64,000 nt of DNA from Clostridium kluyveri (GTDB lineage: Bacteria; Bacillota; Clostridia; Clostridiales; Clostridiaceae), in assembly GCF_001902295.1 (NCBI RefSeq), contig NZ_CP018335.1, positions 3,410,001 to 3,474,000 on the forward strand, in the 5' to 3' direction. Shown one piece after another: positions 34,564 to 43,829 of this stretch. How positions within the stretch are numbered: position 1 is the stretch's first letter; each line of letters opens with the position of its first letter. The notes below the pieces were generated by a model. That model saw only the letters and a list, made by a program, of their open reading frames with translations. It did no database searches and had not been told where the DNA came from. The translations under genes and the position numbers were made by a program.

Positions 34564-35959
34564 AATAGAGAGGAACCATATTTTAAGACTATTTTATGAT
34601 TTTATAAATATGATTAAAAATTTTATATTCCTTGCAATCATATCAATAGGAGTTTTGATAACTAAAATAGGATTTATAAAATCTATCTTAATATCAGCTA
34701 TTTTAATTATAGTTATTATTTTATACCAATTTCTGGCCTGGAGAAAAAATTTCTTCATAGTAAAAACAAACTCAATATATCATGAAGAAGGAACTTTTAG
34801 CATAAAAAAAATTGAAATACCATTAGATAGAATTAATACAATAGATATTTCTCAAAAACTTTTAGAAAGAATTTTCAAAGTAGCTACTATTAAAATTGAT
34901 ACAGGAGATACAAATAAAGATAGTGAATTAAAATTTACTTTAGATAAGGATAAAACAGAAACCCTTAAAAATATTCTGCTTAAAAATCAAAATATTACTA
35001 CAAACACCCCTGAAGAAGATAATCAGCTTTATTATATCCTAAGTTCAAAACACTTACTTATATATTCACTTATTTCAAATTCATTATTTAAGGGGCTTGG
35101 ACTATTATTGGTTGCACAACAGTTTCTCGATGATTATTTTAAAGCATTTACTAACATAAATACTTCAGACTACATAAATAAATTACAAAAATACAAAATT
35201 TATAATAATATAAAGATTATATTCTTTTTTGTGATTACCTTGATATTTATTAGCCTTTGCTTGTCTATTATATATAATTTCTTTAAATACTATAATTTTA
35301 AAATGTGGGCAGATGAAAAAAATATTTATATAAATTATGGAGCCTTAAATAAAAAAAGTTACAATTTTTACAAAGAAAAGGTAAAAGGTATACATATAAA
35401 ACAAACTATTTTAATGCAATATTTTAAATTTTTCACTCTGGAAATTGAAAGTATAGGCTATGGAGATGAAGAAGGAGAAAAATCCATATTATACCCAATA
35501 TGCAATGCTTCTCTTAAAAATCACATTCTTAAAAATATACTTGAGGAATTTCAATATACAGGGGAAATAAATAAACCTCCTAAAAATACATACTTTAGAT
35601 TTTTATATAAAAAATTTATACTCTGGGCTGTTACAGCAACCATCTGCTTTTTTATAAAATCCAAATTTGCATTATTGAGTTTCATATTTTTATTATTCCT
35701 ATTTATCATGGGACACCTAGAATTTAAAAACACTGCCTTTGGGATGGATAAAAATATAGTCTATATGTGCTGCCATGGCTTTAACAAAACACAATCTCTG
35801 TTAAAAATAAATGCAGTACAATCCATGACTCTGTCCTACAGTTACTTTCAATACAATAAAGGACTTTGTAACTATAGTGTTATTTTATACAGTTCTTCTT
35901 TCGGTAAAACATTGCAGGTAAAAAATTTAAAAAATAATCTTGCAAGGGGAGTTTTTTAA
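34547..35959 (+). CDS. bPH2-domain membrane protein, YdbT-like, C-terminus replaced
   Basis: The 470-residue product has repeated units of paired membrane helices plus bPH2 domains (at about 20-135, 225-330 and 350-465), as in YdbT. The third PH domain is cut short. The last residues, LARGVF, are encoded by DNA that on the other strand belongs to an ABC exporter relic. The natural C-terminus has therefore been lost by a deletion joining two genes. It starts at GTG 34547 inside the YdbS-like gene. Function may be impaired. Confidence 0.8.
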   Translation: MKKLNKIERNHILRLFYDFINMIKNFIFLAIISIGVLITKIGFIKSILISAILIIVIILYQFLAWRKNFFIVKTNSIYHEEGTFSIKKIEIPLDRINTIDISQKLLERIFKVATIKIDTGDTNKDSELKFTLDKDKTETLKNILLKNQNITTNTPEEDNQLYYILSSKHLLIYSLISNSLFKGLGLLLVAQQFLDDYFKAFTNINTSDYINKLQKYKIYNNIKIIFFFVITLIFISLCLSIIYNFFKYYNFKMWADEKNIYINYGALNKKSYNFYKEKVKGIHIKQTILMQYFKFFTLEIESIGYGDEEGEKSILYPICNASLKNHILKNILEEFQYTGEINKPPKNTYFRFLYKKFILWAVTATICFFIKSKFALLSFIFLLFLFIMGHLEFKNTAFGMDKNIVYMCCHGFNKTQSLLKINAVQSMTLSYSYFQYNKGLCNYSVILYSSSFGKTLQVKNLKNNLARGVF

Positions 35960-36220
35960 GATTCTCCTTGCAACAGATACACGCTGTTCCTCGCCACCAG
36001 ACAAGTAAACTCCCCCTTCTCCAATAAGAGTATCATATCCCTTAAGTAAATTTTCAATAAATTCATAACATTGGGCAGCCTTGGCAGCTTCTAAATCCAT
36101 TGGACAATTTCACTCTAAGTCCATAAAGAATACAAAAAGCTGCTACATGAGAACTCATAAGACTTCCATACATGAATAACAACCCTAAAATGAGACATAA
36201 AGGCCATCATTTTTATTTTG
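35930..36220 (-). pseudogene. ABC exporter (MsbA type) relic
   Basis: Leftward frames contain two separated pieces of one exporter. A membrane-domain piece (GLLFMYGSLMSSHVAAFC, about 36130-36200) comes first. An ATPase piece follows, EAAKAAQCYEFIENLLKGYD then YLSGGEEQRVSVARRILK, with the ABC signature (from the ATG at 36100 down). Walker A, Walker B and most of the membrane domain are missing. The relic overlaps the 3' end of the YdbT-like gene. The rest, to 36425, has only a small hairpin near 36285-36300. Confidence 0.75.
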
Positions 36221-36425
36221 ATTCTCCTGAGAAATCAAGCTATTTAATATTTATATACTTATAATAACATTTAGATAAAAAAAGAGCCTTAAATTGCTCT
36301 AAAAATCTCAATGCATTAATTTGTAATATATGGTAATCATAAAGCATCTGCCATTACAGCAAATGCTTTATTTGTGAATGGTCTGCCCAAACTTGGCTGC
36401 TGTGCCAAGGAGAACTGCTGCCTAA

Positions 36426-37076
36426 TCATGACAAATATCCCTCTATATCTTCTAATTTTTCTATATCTAAAATATTTTCAATAATCAAATTTAGTTCATT
36501 ACTACTTGCTTTTTTTATCCTTTCACTAAAAGTTCTATTTGAACAATTAAATTTCTTATTGACCAGCTTCAGAACCCTTTCTACATCCCTTAATCTAGCT
36601 TCTTCTCTCCCTTCTTCTCTCCCTTCTTTTCTTCCTTCCTCTCTCCTTTTTTGTGTATAGTGTATTTTCCTTATTTCATCAACAGACATACTAAATACAC
36701 CTCCCTGTAATTTTTTAAATTCCTCATATTTACCTTCCAGTTCTAAGTTTTCAATTAAAAATAAATATTCCAGAAAATCTACTAATGCCTTTATCTGTTC
36801 ATTGTTTTTTACTTTATCATAATTTTTAAGTTCTTTTGCCAATTCCATTTTTGCATTATATATTTCTTCATCTGCTGCACCTGTATTTAATAATTTTTTA
36901 CCTATTTTAAATACTATTTTCAATGGATTTTCATCACTTATACTTTCCAGTTCTATTTTTTCAACATCCACAGTTCTGAAATTATATACCAGTGTATCCT
37001 CCTCAAGTTCCGGTAATTTATATACGTATCTTTTATCTTTTCCTCTTTCTCCTTTATAGGTATCAAAGTTTCGTAC
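36426..37076 (-). pseudogene. Rpn/PD-(D/E)XK transposase-like nuclease, N-terminally truncated
   Basis: The frame is open from about 37076 to 36426, but the only available start is a GTG at 36971. The encoded part (KLPELEEDTLVYNFRTVDVE, a helical middle, then repeated GREEG-type charged residues at about 111-125 of the 181-residue product) is the C-terminal half of Rpn-family recombination-promoting nucleases. The nuclease core is missing because the upstream part is replaced by an IS relic at 37077. It is probably non-functional. Confidence 0.7.
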
Positions 37077-37077
37077 C

Positions 37078-37430
37078 TATTTTAAACCAAAACTATTAAA
37101 TGAAATACAAGTAAATTTAGCATACAGATGGTTTTTAGAAATAGATCTAGATGAAAAAATACCAGATAGGACATCTTTATGTAAGAATATAAATGGAAGA
37201 TTTAGAAATTCTAATTTATTTCAAGAAATATTTGATGAAATCGTTAGGCTTTGTATAAAGGAAAATATAGTTGGTGGAAAGTTATTATTAACTGATTCCA
37301 CTCATATTAAACCTAACGCTTCAAAAGAAAGGCATGAAACTATATTGGTTTACGAAGGTCCTAATGAATATAATAGAAGACTTGACCTTAGAGCGAAAGC
37401 TCTCGCTTATAAAGTTAAAGAAAATAATCC
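37078..37430 (+). pseudogene. IS1182-like transposase fragment
   Basis: A rightward frame without a start codon encodes LNEIQVNLAYRWFLEIDLDE, then KIPDRTSLCKNINGRF and LLLTDSTHIKPNASKERHE. These are hallmarks of the DDE transposase of IS1182/IS4-type elements (second catalytic Asp in TDSTHIK). The 5' part joins the truncated nuclease gene. The 3' part runs into the leftward membrane-protein gene near 37430. Both ends of the element are lost. Confidence 0.75.
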
Positions 37431-37784
37431 AAACAGTAAAAGGAATACTTTTGCGTGTTTTTCAATACCTTTATTTGAAATAAATATAATTAAATACATT
37501 AAAATGATTATGCTAATTTTAAGAAGATCATAATTTAATTTAAAAATACATATCATCAATAAATATAAAATTATCAATAGTATAGTACTAAAAGTTAATA
37601 TAAATTTAATTCTTTTATAATTTTCGTGGTTTAGTTTATTTGATTTTAGTAAAGTTAGATTATTTTTACCTATTGTTAAACTCACGAAAAAATTATTATA
37701 ATATTGTTTGAAAAAACAATAAATACCTATTAAGTAGACTAGTATAGTTATTGTTGCAAAAATAATAAATAAATAATAAATCAT
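37407..37784 (-). CDS. Small membrane protein, hypothetical
   Basis: The 125-residue product has three to four hydrophobic helices (about 2-25, 62-80, 88-108 and the C-terminal end) with a short polar loop. Its last residues may come from the adjoining IS relic, because the frame crosses the junction near 37430. A weak GGAG lies close to the ATG. I do not recognise a family. Confidence 0.45.
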   Translation of the reverse strand: MIYYLFIIFATITILVYLIGIYCFFKQYYNNFFVSLTIGKNNLTLLKSNKLNHENYKRIKFILTFSTILLIILYLLMICIFKLNYDLLKISIIILMYLIIFISNKGIEKHAKVFLLLFGLFSLTL

Positions 37785-37964
37785 GATATATATCTCCTTT
37801 TCACATCTTTAATCTTCTAATTAGCTTTTTTTAAAACTTCTTATCATCCCCAATTCATTTTTATCAGTCAGTTTCACAATTGTCTATTATTTAAATGTGT
37901 GTAGTTCATAAATAATATTTAAAAATAAACTTACAAATTATTGTGGTAATACAGGATAAATATA

Positions 37965-38165
37965 TTAAAATGTAATTTCAGGAATCAATCTATAAGTTCC
38001 TGTACTTGTAGATACTTTTCCCTCAAGTTGAAATACCCAGGGACTTTTCAAAATTTTATTATTAGTAACTGGTACATCGGCAACATAAGTATACATAGAT
38101 ATATTAATCCATTTGAGAGGGATTTTCGTTGTTTCTATTTTAATTAATATAACTACACACCTCAT
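37965..38165 (-). CDS. Hypothetical short frame, possible gene remnant
   Basis: The 66-residue frame ends in VFQLEGKVSTSTGTYRLIPE, which looks like beta-strand sequence from the end of a larger extracytoplasmic protein. No clear ribosome site is present, and the upstream 38166-38470 has no continuation. It is probably a remnant in this decayed region. Confidence 0.25.
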   Translation of the reverse strand: MRCVVILIKIETTKIPLKWINISMYTYVADVPVTNNKILKSPWVFQLEGKVSTSTGTYRLIPEITF

Positions 38166-38332
38166 TATTTTATCGTATATATTAAGTGAAGCTTAATATA
38201 TATGGTATTTATATAAGAAATAACCATATATTAACTTAAGTTCAATGGAAAATCTTACTTTTTTAATATTTTTAAAATTGTAGGATATACGATTTTCATA
38301 TATAATAGACCTAAGAATTCAGACAAAAAATC

Positions 38333-38359
38333 TTGACTTTTAATTAGGTTCTCTATAAT
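38333..38359 (+). promoter_or_regulatory. Candidate sigma-A promoter
   Basis: TTGACT and TATAAT are separated by 15 bases, shorter than the optimal 17. It lies about 150 bases before the DUF1878-like gene. Given the spacing this is a tentative call. Confidence 0.35.
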
Positions 38360-38507
38360 ATTTTTTATCCGATTTTAGACTCATCAAACGCATTTTCACG
38401 ATGGACTTCCACCACAGTGAATTTCTGTTTTTTGTACAAGCTACTCTGCTTGCTAACCTAACTATGTAAACATGCTAAAAAATTGTCTTGACAAAGGAGA
38501 ACACTTT

Positions 38508-38903
38508 ATGGAACAAAATAAAAAAATAGATTTATTGGAATATAAAATAAAACTTATTCATACGATAATTACAAGTATGGATAATTATAAATTTGACTTT
38601 TTTAGCTTTATAATAGACCACGACATAACTGAATATCAAACGAAATTAATACTAAAAAGTTTGGCGATATTAAAAGATAGACTAGAATGCAGTGAAATAT
38701 CTCAATTAGAGAATGACCATGCTGAACTTAATATGTTAATCTCTAATAAAAAGCCATCATTCAAAGAATTTAAAGAATTTATCGAGTTAAATATCAACAA
38801 AGAAATTAATTCAAAATATCTACTTATGAGTCTACATAGACAAAAAATTAATGTTGATATTTGTAAATATTTACTTGATGATTCAAAAAAACAAAAAATC
38901 TAA
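38508..38903 (+). CDS. DUF1878/YhaI-like small cytoplasmic protein
   Basis: The 131-residue helical protein has the pattern IDLLEYKIKLIHTIITSMDN, then FDFFSFIIDHDITEYQ. This is similar to the DUF1878 family (B. subtilis YhaI), whose function is unknown. AAGGAG precedes the ATG at 38508, which is preferred to the ATG at 38472. It sits immediately upstream of the IS110 copy and may be the only intact host gene in this decayed stretch. The family assignment is moderate. Confidence 0.6.
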   Translation: MEQNKKIDLLEYKIKLIHTIITSMDNYKFDFFSFIIDHDITEYQTKLILKSLAILKDRLECSEISQLENDHAELNMLISNKKPSFKEFKEFIELNINKEINSKYLLMSLHRQKINVDICKYLLDDSKKQKI

Positions 38904-38934
38904 TATTGCTAATTTCATAATGAAGGTGATTTTT

Positions 38935-39993
38935 ATGTATATTGTTGGTATTGATATTGGTTAAAATAATCATGAAGCTACTATTATTGATGGTACTGGC
39001 GCTATCATTGGTAAATCACTTAAATTTACAAACTCTCATAATGGTGCAAATAAGTTAATTGAGTACATATCTAAAAATATTAGTTCTTCTGAAGTTATCT
39101 TTGGTTTGGAAGCTACAGGACATTATTGGCTTTCATTTATCATTGCTGAAGTCATAAGATTTGGTAGATTCACAACAACTCAACTTGCAGATGACAAATT
39201 ACTTTCACTAAGACAACTTTGCAGATATCGATTATCTCTAGTTGATAGTGTTTCTGAGCTTAAATGCAGAATAATCACAGTTCTAGATCAAGTTTTTCAT
39301 GAATATGAAAGGCTGTTTTCCGATACTTGGGGATCTAGTTCTAAAGCCCTTCTTGAAAAATATCAAACACCTGAAGATATATTAGCACTTGATATATCTG
39401 AACTAGCTAATTTCTTAAAAACACATAGTCGCGGTCAGCTTGGCTATGTCAAAGCAGAAAAAATTAAAGATGCAGCTCAAAATACTTTTGGAATTAAAAT
39501 TGCTCAAAGTGCTTTCAAATTTCAACTTAAACAACTTATTGACCAAGTATTATTTATAGAAAACCAAATTAAGAGTTTGGATGAAGAAATTGAATTTTAT
39601 TATAATCAATTTGATTCCCATTTAACTTCAACTCCTGGTATCGGATCTATAACTGCTTCTATTATTCTTAGTGAGATTGGAGACATAACTCGCTTTAAGA
39701 ATGCATCAAGCCTTGTTGCTTATGCTGGCATTGACCCTACTGTAAAACAATCTGGCCAATTCTTAGCCAATAACAATAAAATGTCCAAGCGTGGTTCTCC
39801 ATATCTACGACGTGCCTTATTTCTTGCTGCTTCAACCTGTACTTTACGCGAGAGTCCTCTTAATGACTATTATAACAAAAAACGAAGTGAGGGTAAGCAC
39901 CATCTTACTGCCGTTGGAGCGATAGCACTTAATCTCACGCATATTGTTTTTGCTATTATGAGAGATAATAAGGACTATGTCCCTATGGCATAG
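38935..39993 (+). pseudogene. IS110-family transposase with a single nonsense mutation
   Basis: From the ATG at 38935 the frame reads MYIVGIDIG, then TAA (38962-38964), then NNHEATIID and on without interruption to 39993. The catalytic DEDD residues are present: Asp in GIDIG, Glu in GLEATGHYW, and the later Asp pair. The C-terminal domain (STPGIGSITASIILSEIGDI, then AYAGIDP) is complete, with the expected serine region. One T-for-A change in the tenth codon (AAA in relatives) explains the stop. The element is therefore recently inactivated, unless the stop is read through. A hairpin overlaps its 3' codons at 39970-39999. Confidence 0.88.
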
Positions 39994-40034
39994 TCCTTAC
40001 TTAATATAAAGTTACATTTTAAAAAGCATTAGTT

Positions 40035-40328
40035 TTAATGTTCTTTTTGTTGTACCATAAAATCCAAAGTTTCCAAAGCTTCTTTAGCAGCATCAACAAT
40101 ATTTTGATTATCTGATAGTAAATAATTACTTATTACATTTCTATATTGTATTTTACCACTTGACCCTAATATTGTAATAATGTTTTCTAAAATTTGACTA
40201 GATTCAACATTTAAGTATTCATTTAAAAATGATATATCAAAGTCTTCTAAATGTGAAATATGTAAAAATGCTGTACAAATAACATCTATACATGCCCCTA
40301 TGATTTCATTATTAGTAGTATTTAGCAA
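40035..40328 (-). CDS. HEAT-like helical protein, possible immunity protein
   Basis: The 97-residue product is all-helical, with repeats resembling HEAT hairpins (IIGACIDVICTAFLHIS, then ESSQILENIITILGS). It starts at TTG, eight bases after the SUKH gene stops, with a poor ribosome site. The frame stays open about 60 bases upstream inside the SUKH gene, so either translational coupling or a former longer protein is possible. As the second small gene after a polymorphic toxin, an immunity role is likely but unproven. Confidence 0.55.
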   Translation of the reverse strand: MLNTTNNEIIGACIDVICTAFLHISHLEDFDISFLNEYLNVESSQILENIITILGSSGKIQYRNVISNYLLSDNQNIVDAAKEALETLDFMVQQKEH

Positions 40329-40336
40329 CTCTTTTT

Positions 40337-40795
40337 TTATTTTTTCATATAATAATTCGTCTCTTGATCCATCTTTATGAGAAAATCCTTTAAGGATTCC
40401 GCAACTTTCCTACCAAAGTAATAAACTGCACCATTATCTTCTCCATCTAGTTTCAGTGTTAAGAAGTCTCCCTCTCCGCCCAAATCAAAGAAGATAAGTT
40501 CATTACTTTCATATAAATCCCTATCTACGTAACTATATACTTCATCTTCACAATAAAAATCAGCTATATCACTAGGATGCATTATTCTATTAGTGTGTAC
40601 CTTATCATCCTTGCATAAGAATCCGTAACCAATTTCTGAATAAAATTCTTTTAATTCATTTGGAAAATTATTTTCCATTCTATTTTCAGCATTTATGACC
40701 TCATTCTGCTCAACGCTATAAAATATATGTCTTTTTTCATTAGTGCTTTGCGGTTTATCAACTATATACTCCTTTAAAAACCGAAAATTTTTCAT
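40337..40795 (-). CDS. SMI1/KNR4 (SUKH) family immunity protein
   Basis: The 152-residue protein has the SUKH fold pattern: NRMENNFPNELKEFYSEIGYG near residues 37-57, FYCEDEVYSYVD, then IFFDLGGEGDFLTLKLDGED and VYYFGRKVAESLKDFL. SUKH proteins neutralise nuclease-type toxins by direct binding. It lies just downstream of a WXG/LXG-type toxin with a nuclease-like C-terminus, exactly where its cognate immunity gene would be. Confidence 0.85.
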   Translation of the reverse strand: MKNFRFLKEYIVDKPQSTNEKRHIFYSVEQNEVINAENRMENNFPNELKEFYSEIGYGFLCKDDKVHTNRIMHPSDIADFYCEDEVYSYVDRDLYESNELIFFDLGGEGDFLTLKLDGEDNGAVYYFGRKVAESLKDFLIKMDQETNYYMKK

Positions 40796-40822
40796 ACTAT
40801 TACTCCTCTCTAATAAATAAAC

Positions 40823-42717
40823 TTATTTAAATATGGCTTTTATTGCACCATCAGTTCCATGTACACCGCCTTGATGCTCTCCCGGTCTAGCGGCAGGATG
40901 TAAGTTCCACCACTCTAATGGTGAATTATATACATTAGGAATTATTTCATGTGCATCATATTTATCCCCTGCTTTTATATACACATTACCATTCTTGCTT
41001 AAAACATCGTTTTCATAAGTTGGCCATGTTTGTCCAGTATTCTGCTCCCATTCAAGAATTAAATCATCCTTCTGATTGTTAAAGTCAGCCCTATGGTCTT
41101 TATAAGCTTGACCTGTCAGTTTTTGATTATGAGGATTTTTACCAATTTCCTCAATAACCGAATTTTTTTGTTCATGAGTAAGGTTTCTTCCTGTGTTAGC
41201 CTCGATATCCTCAAAGTAAGACTGCCATTCAGGATTTATAGCTTTACTCGCTCCCTTATTCCCTTCACCTTTAATCAATGAGAACAAGTCTTCACCAAAA
41301 TTATGTGCTGATTTAATTGTAGCAGCACCCCCATGGGTCACAAGACCTAAACTTGCAGCGTTTAAAGCAACACCAGCAGGAGCGAGTACTACTGTACCGT
41401 CTGCCGTAAACCCTAAAAGCTCTCCTCCAGCTCCAGTTCCAGCCTCTGCAGCTCCAAATGCAAATGACCCTATATCACCAGCTAACTCACCTATTTTATA
41501 TGGTATTGATTTAGGCATACTGCTTTGATTTATTCCACCAACAGTAAATACAGTCCCCCAAAAAATATTTTTATCAAGTGAATTACCTGCTCCTATTATA
41601 AAGTCTTCTCCAGACTTCTTTATAGACTTAAGAAAACCATCATTATTTGCTAGCTCTAAAAGTGGTCCATATATACTTGTGTCACCAAACTTTAATTTTA
41701 AATTATCAGCTATCTCTTGACCATTATCTTCCTTTATCGCTTGTTCTTTTAATTCAGCATACTCATCTTTACTTAATACTTTTTCTACATATGATAATAA
41801 CTCTTTTTCTCCATTAGTCAAGTCATTTGGATTTTTTAGCATTAATTGTATTACTTTATTCTTATCTACTTGTCCATTTTCTGAAATAGCAGAAATACCC
41901 CTGAATTCAGATATTCCTACAGTTATTCCTGATATTCCTACAGTTATTCCTGATATTTTTGAAAATACGGAACATATATTTTCTTCCATATCTCTTACAC
42001 CATTACAATATTCATTAAATGAGTCATTAAATTCTGTCAAACTTGTTGTTTGATTTTTAAGTGAATTCTGTAAATTCAAAACATCATCTGCAATGGGGAA
42101 TGATGTAAAACTTAAACCATTCGCTAAATTTAATATTTCTTCAAATTTAGAATTCATCTTTTTATAATTATCTATACATTCACTAACATTGTTATTTATT
42201 TGAAATTGTCCTCCATATTGGAGTGAAATAATTCCTGTATCATCATTTGTAAGGGCTGCTCCACCCCCACTTCTTTTTATGCAGTTTACAAAATCCTCAC
42301 TTTGCTTTTTTAATCTAATTGCTCTTGGCTTTTCCTCATTTTCTAAAGCATTTTTCACGTACTTTATATCTTCTATTAAATTTGTATAAAACTCCTGATT
42401 TTTAATATGCTTTTCCATAAATTTATCTTTTGCTTCACCTGACCATCCAGCTTCAGTAAGCTCTGCGATAGTTTTATTTATCCGAATGCTACCATTGCTA
42501 ACACTCCCATCTTCTTCAAAGTGGGGGATAAGCACTGCTACGCACCTGGATAAGTTCTTCTAAGGTTCAGATGGAGAAATTGCATTCCTCATAAGAAAAC
42601 TCCATCTGAACCTAAGAATCGCTTGATATTTTCTTTTTGTTCTTCTAATGTCTTTATAATGTTTTCATATTCATTTATTGCATTAGTTAATTCACCAATA
42701 TCTAATTTAAAATCCAT
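40823..42717 (-). pseudogene. WXG/LXG-type polymorphic toxin gene split by a repeat element
   Basis: The gene begins at ATG 42717 after GGGGAGG, and the first 35 codons (MDFKLDIGELTNAINEYENI) form the first helix of a WXG100-like secretion domain. Palindromic element copy B then interrupts it (42478-42627) and causes stop codons and a frameshift. The second part resumes with INKTIAELTEAGWSGEAKDK, containing the W-x-G turn. It continues for about 550 residues to a C-terminus with AHEIIPNVYNSPLEWWNLHP and HQGGVHGTDG, which resembles an HNH-type nuclease. The downstream frame has only a GTG at 42535 and no ribosome site. Confidence 0.82.
42478..42627 (-). repeat. Dispersed palindromic element, copy B, inserted in the toxin gene
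   Basis: On the minus strand it starts ATCAAGCGATTCTTAGGTTC and ends TTCGGATAA, 150 bp long. It matches copy A throughout apart from the hairpin loop and about ten point differences. It lies inside the first 40 codons of the toxin gene, which directly shows insertion into a coding sequence. Confidence 0.88.
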
Positions 42718-42946
42718 TTACTCCCCCTCCCCATGCACTAACCACTTTATTGTATTTTAACATTAGCAATATATATCTAATTTTTACATCAATATTCATA
42801 TATTTCCTTTATTTTAATGTTTTTGCATGTACATGTCAATACGTCCTCATTCTTACTTTTAGTATTAAAAACCATTTAAGTCATTTTGAATTATCGAAGG
42901 ACATTCATATATTTAGATTTATAGATTAGCTCGCATTTATTTGAAA

Positions 42947-42985
42947 ATCCGTAGTCATTATATATCTATAATAACTACGGATTGG
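42947..42985. other. Long inverted repeat in the gap upstream of the toxin gene
   Basis: AATCCGTAGT and ACTACGGATT, extended by ATTATA/TATAAT with one mismatch, form a 16-17 bp stem. It could terminate transcription from either side. The surrounding 42718-43316 has no protein gene I can support. Confidence 0.5.
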
Positions 42986-43059
42986 AATTATTTTTACAAA
43001 TTAAAGCGTTTATATATTTTAAACATATTATAATTTTTTTATAAAATCTATTGACTTCT

Positions 43060-43155
43060 CATAGCTGGTTTCTGCTGCCAAATTGACCCAAACGACCTCT
43101 TTGAAAGAGATAAAATGCTGAAGGGTGACTAGCTAAAAACATTTTATTCTCTTTA
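43060..43155 (+). ncRNA. Candidate structured RNA
   Basis: Nested complementary segments can be drawn: AGCT with AGCT, GACCC with GGGT, and an inner CTCTT-TGA-AAGAG hairpin. A second possible stem is AAAGAGATAAAATG with CATTTTATTCTCTTT. The segment is more GC-rich than its surroundings and lies about 160 bases before a Spo0E-like gene. I do not recognise it as a known RNA family, and the pairing is not tested. Confidence 0.3.
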
Positions 43156-43316
43156 TAATATTATATCATATTATCTTTTATATCATCGATTCTTATTTAG
43201 AAATATTTCTATATTTTTGATATATATCCAAAAATTATCTTGAATAATTTATATCTTTATAATATAATATCTAAGTTATTGTAAATTAATGATAAATTAG
43301 TAGGGATGTAAATTAC

Positions 43317-43475
43317 ATGAAAGAAGTATTAGAAAAAATAAGAGATAAACTAAATAATATGTTAGATTCAGGTGAATTCACTAATGATGAAATATTGGCT
43401 GTAAGTCAAGAGTTAGACAAGCTTATCCTTGCTTATTATAGACTTGATTCAAGCTATTCGGAAAATAAAACTTAA
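43317..43475 (+). CDS. Spo0E-like aspartyl-phosphate phosphatase
   Basis: The 52-residue protein MKEVLEKIRDKLNNMLDSGE... carries the Spo0E-family signature SQELDKLILAYYR (residues 30-42), in which S-x-x-L-D binds the receiver domain. These small two-helix proteins dephosphorylate response regulators such as Spo0A. TAGGG precedes the ATG. It sits upstream of the agrD-agrC pair, which suggests a link between peptide signalling and sporulation or solvent control. That link is inference. Confidence 0.82.
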   Translation: MKEVLEKIRDKLNNMLDSGEFTNDEILAVSQELDKLILAYYRLDSSYSENKT

Positions 43476-43572
43476 TTTTTTTGAGTTTTATTTTTTTGTA
43501 AAATATAGTAAGAAAATTTAAAATATTGTATAATTTATAAATTAAAACATTTTAGTTAGGAGGATATAAAAA

Positions 43573-43715
43573 ATGAAATTTTCAAAAAAAATTTATTTAA
43601 CAAAAGTATGAAAATATTAGGTTCTTTATCTTTGTTCCTAGCAACAATAGTTATAGTTCCAACCTGTACATTCAGTGGTTACCAACCAAAGTGTCCCGAT
43701 GAACTCTTAAAATAA
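43573..43715 (+). CDS. agrD: AgrD-like cyclic peptide precursor with a frameshifted leader
   Basis: AGGAGG precedes an ATG at 43573 that gives only MKFSKKIYLTKV before a stop. The stop overlaps a second ATG at 43608 that opens MKILGSLSLFLATIVIVPTC then TFSGYQPKCPDELLK, a typical AgrD: amphipathic leader, Cys followed by four residues, then QPxxPxEL. The leader before it in that frame reads KKNLFNKS and fits AgrD N-termini. A single missing A in an A8 run (43584-43591) therefore separates start and peptide. By analogy with C. perfringens AgrD, the ring would be CTFSG. Confidence 0.78.
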
Positions 43716-43829
43716 TTAATTAAGCTTTTTATAAATGTTGTGATTAAAAGTTCTTATAAAGAACATAAAAACATTAATTTTTAATCTATAACATTCATAA
43801 AAAGCTCTAAAATGAAAGGAGATGCTATA

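Noticed and set aside
36600..36660. Short tandem repeat CTTCTCTCC read as a possible CRISPR or microsatellite
   Set aside because: The repeats encode the charged GREEG stretch in the Rpn-family C-terminus and have no spacers.
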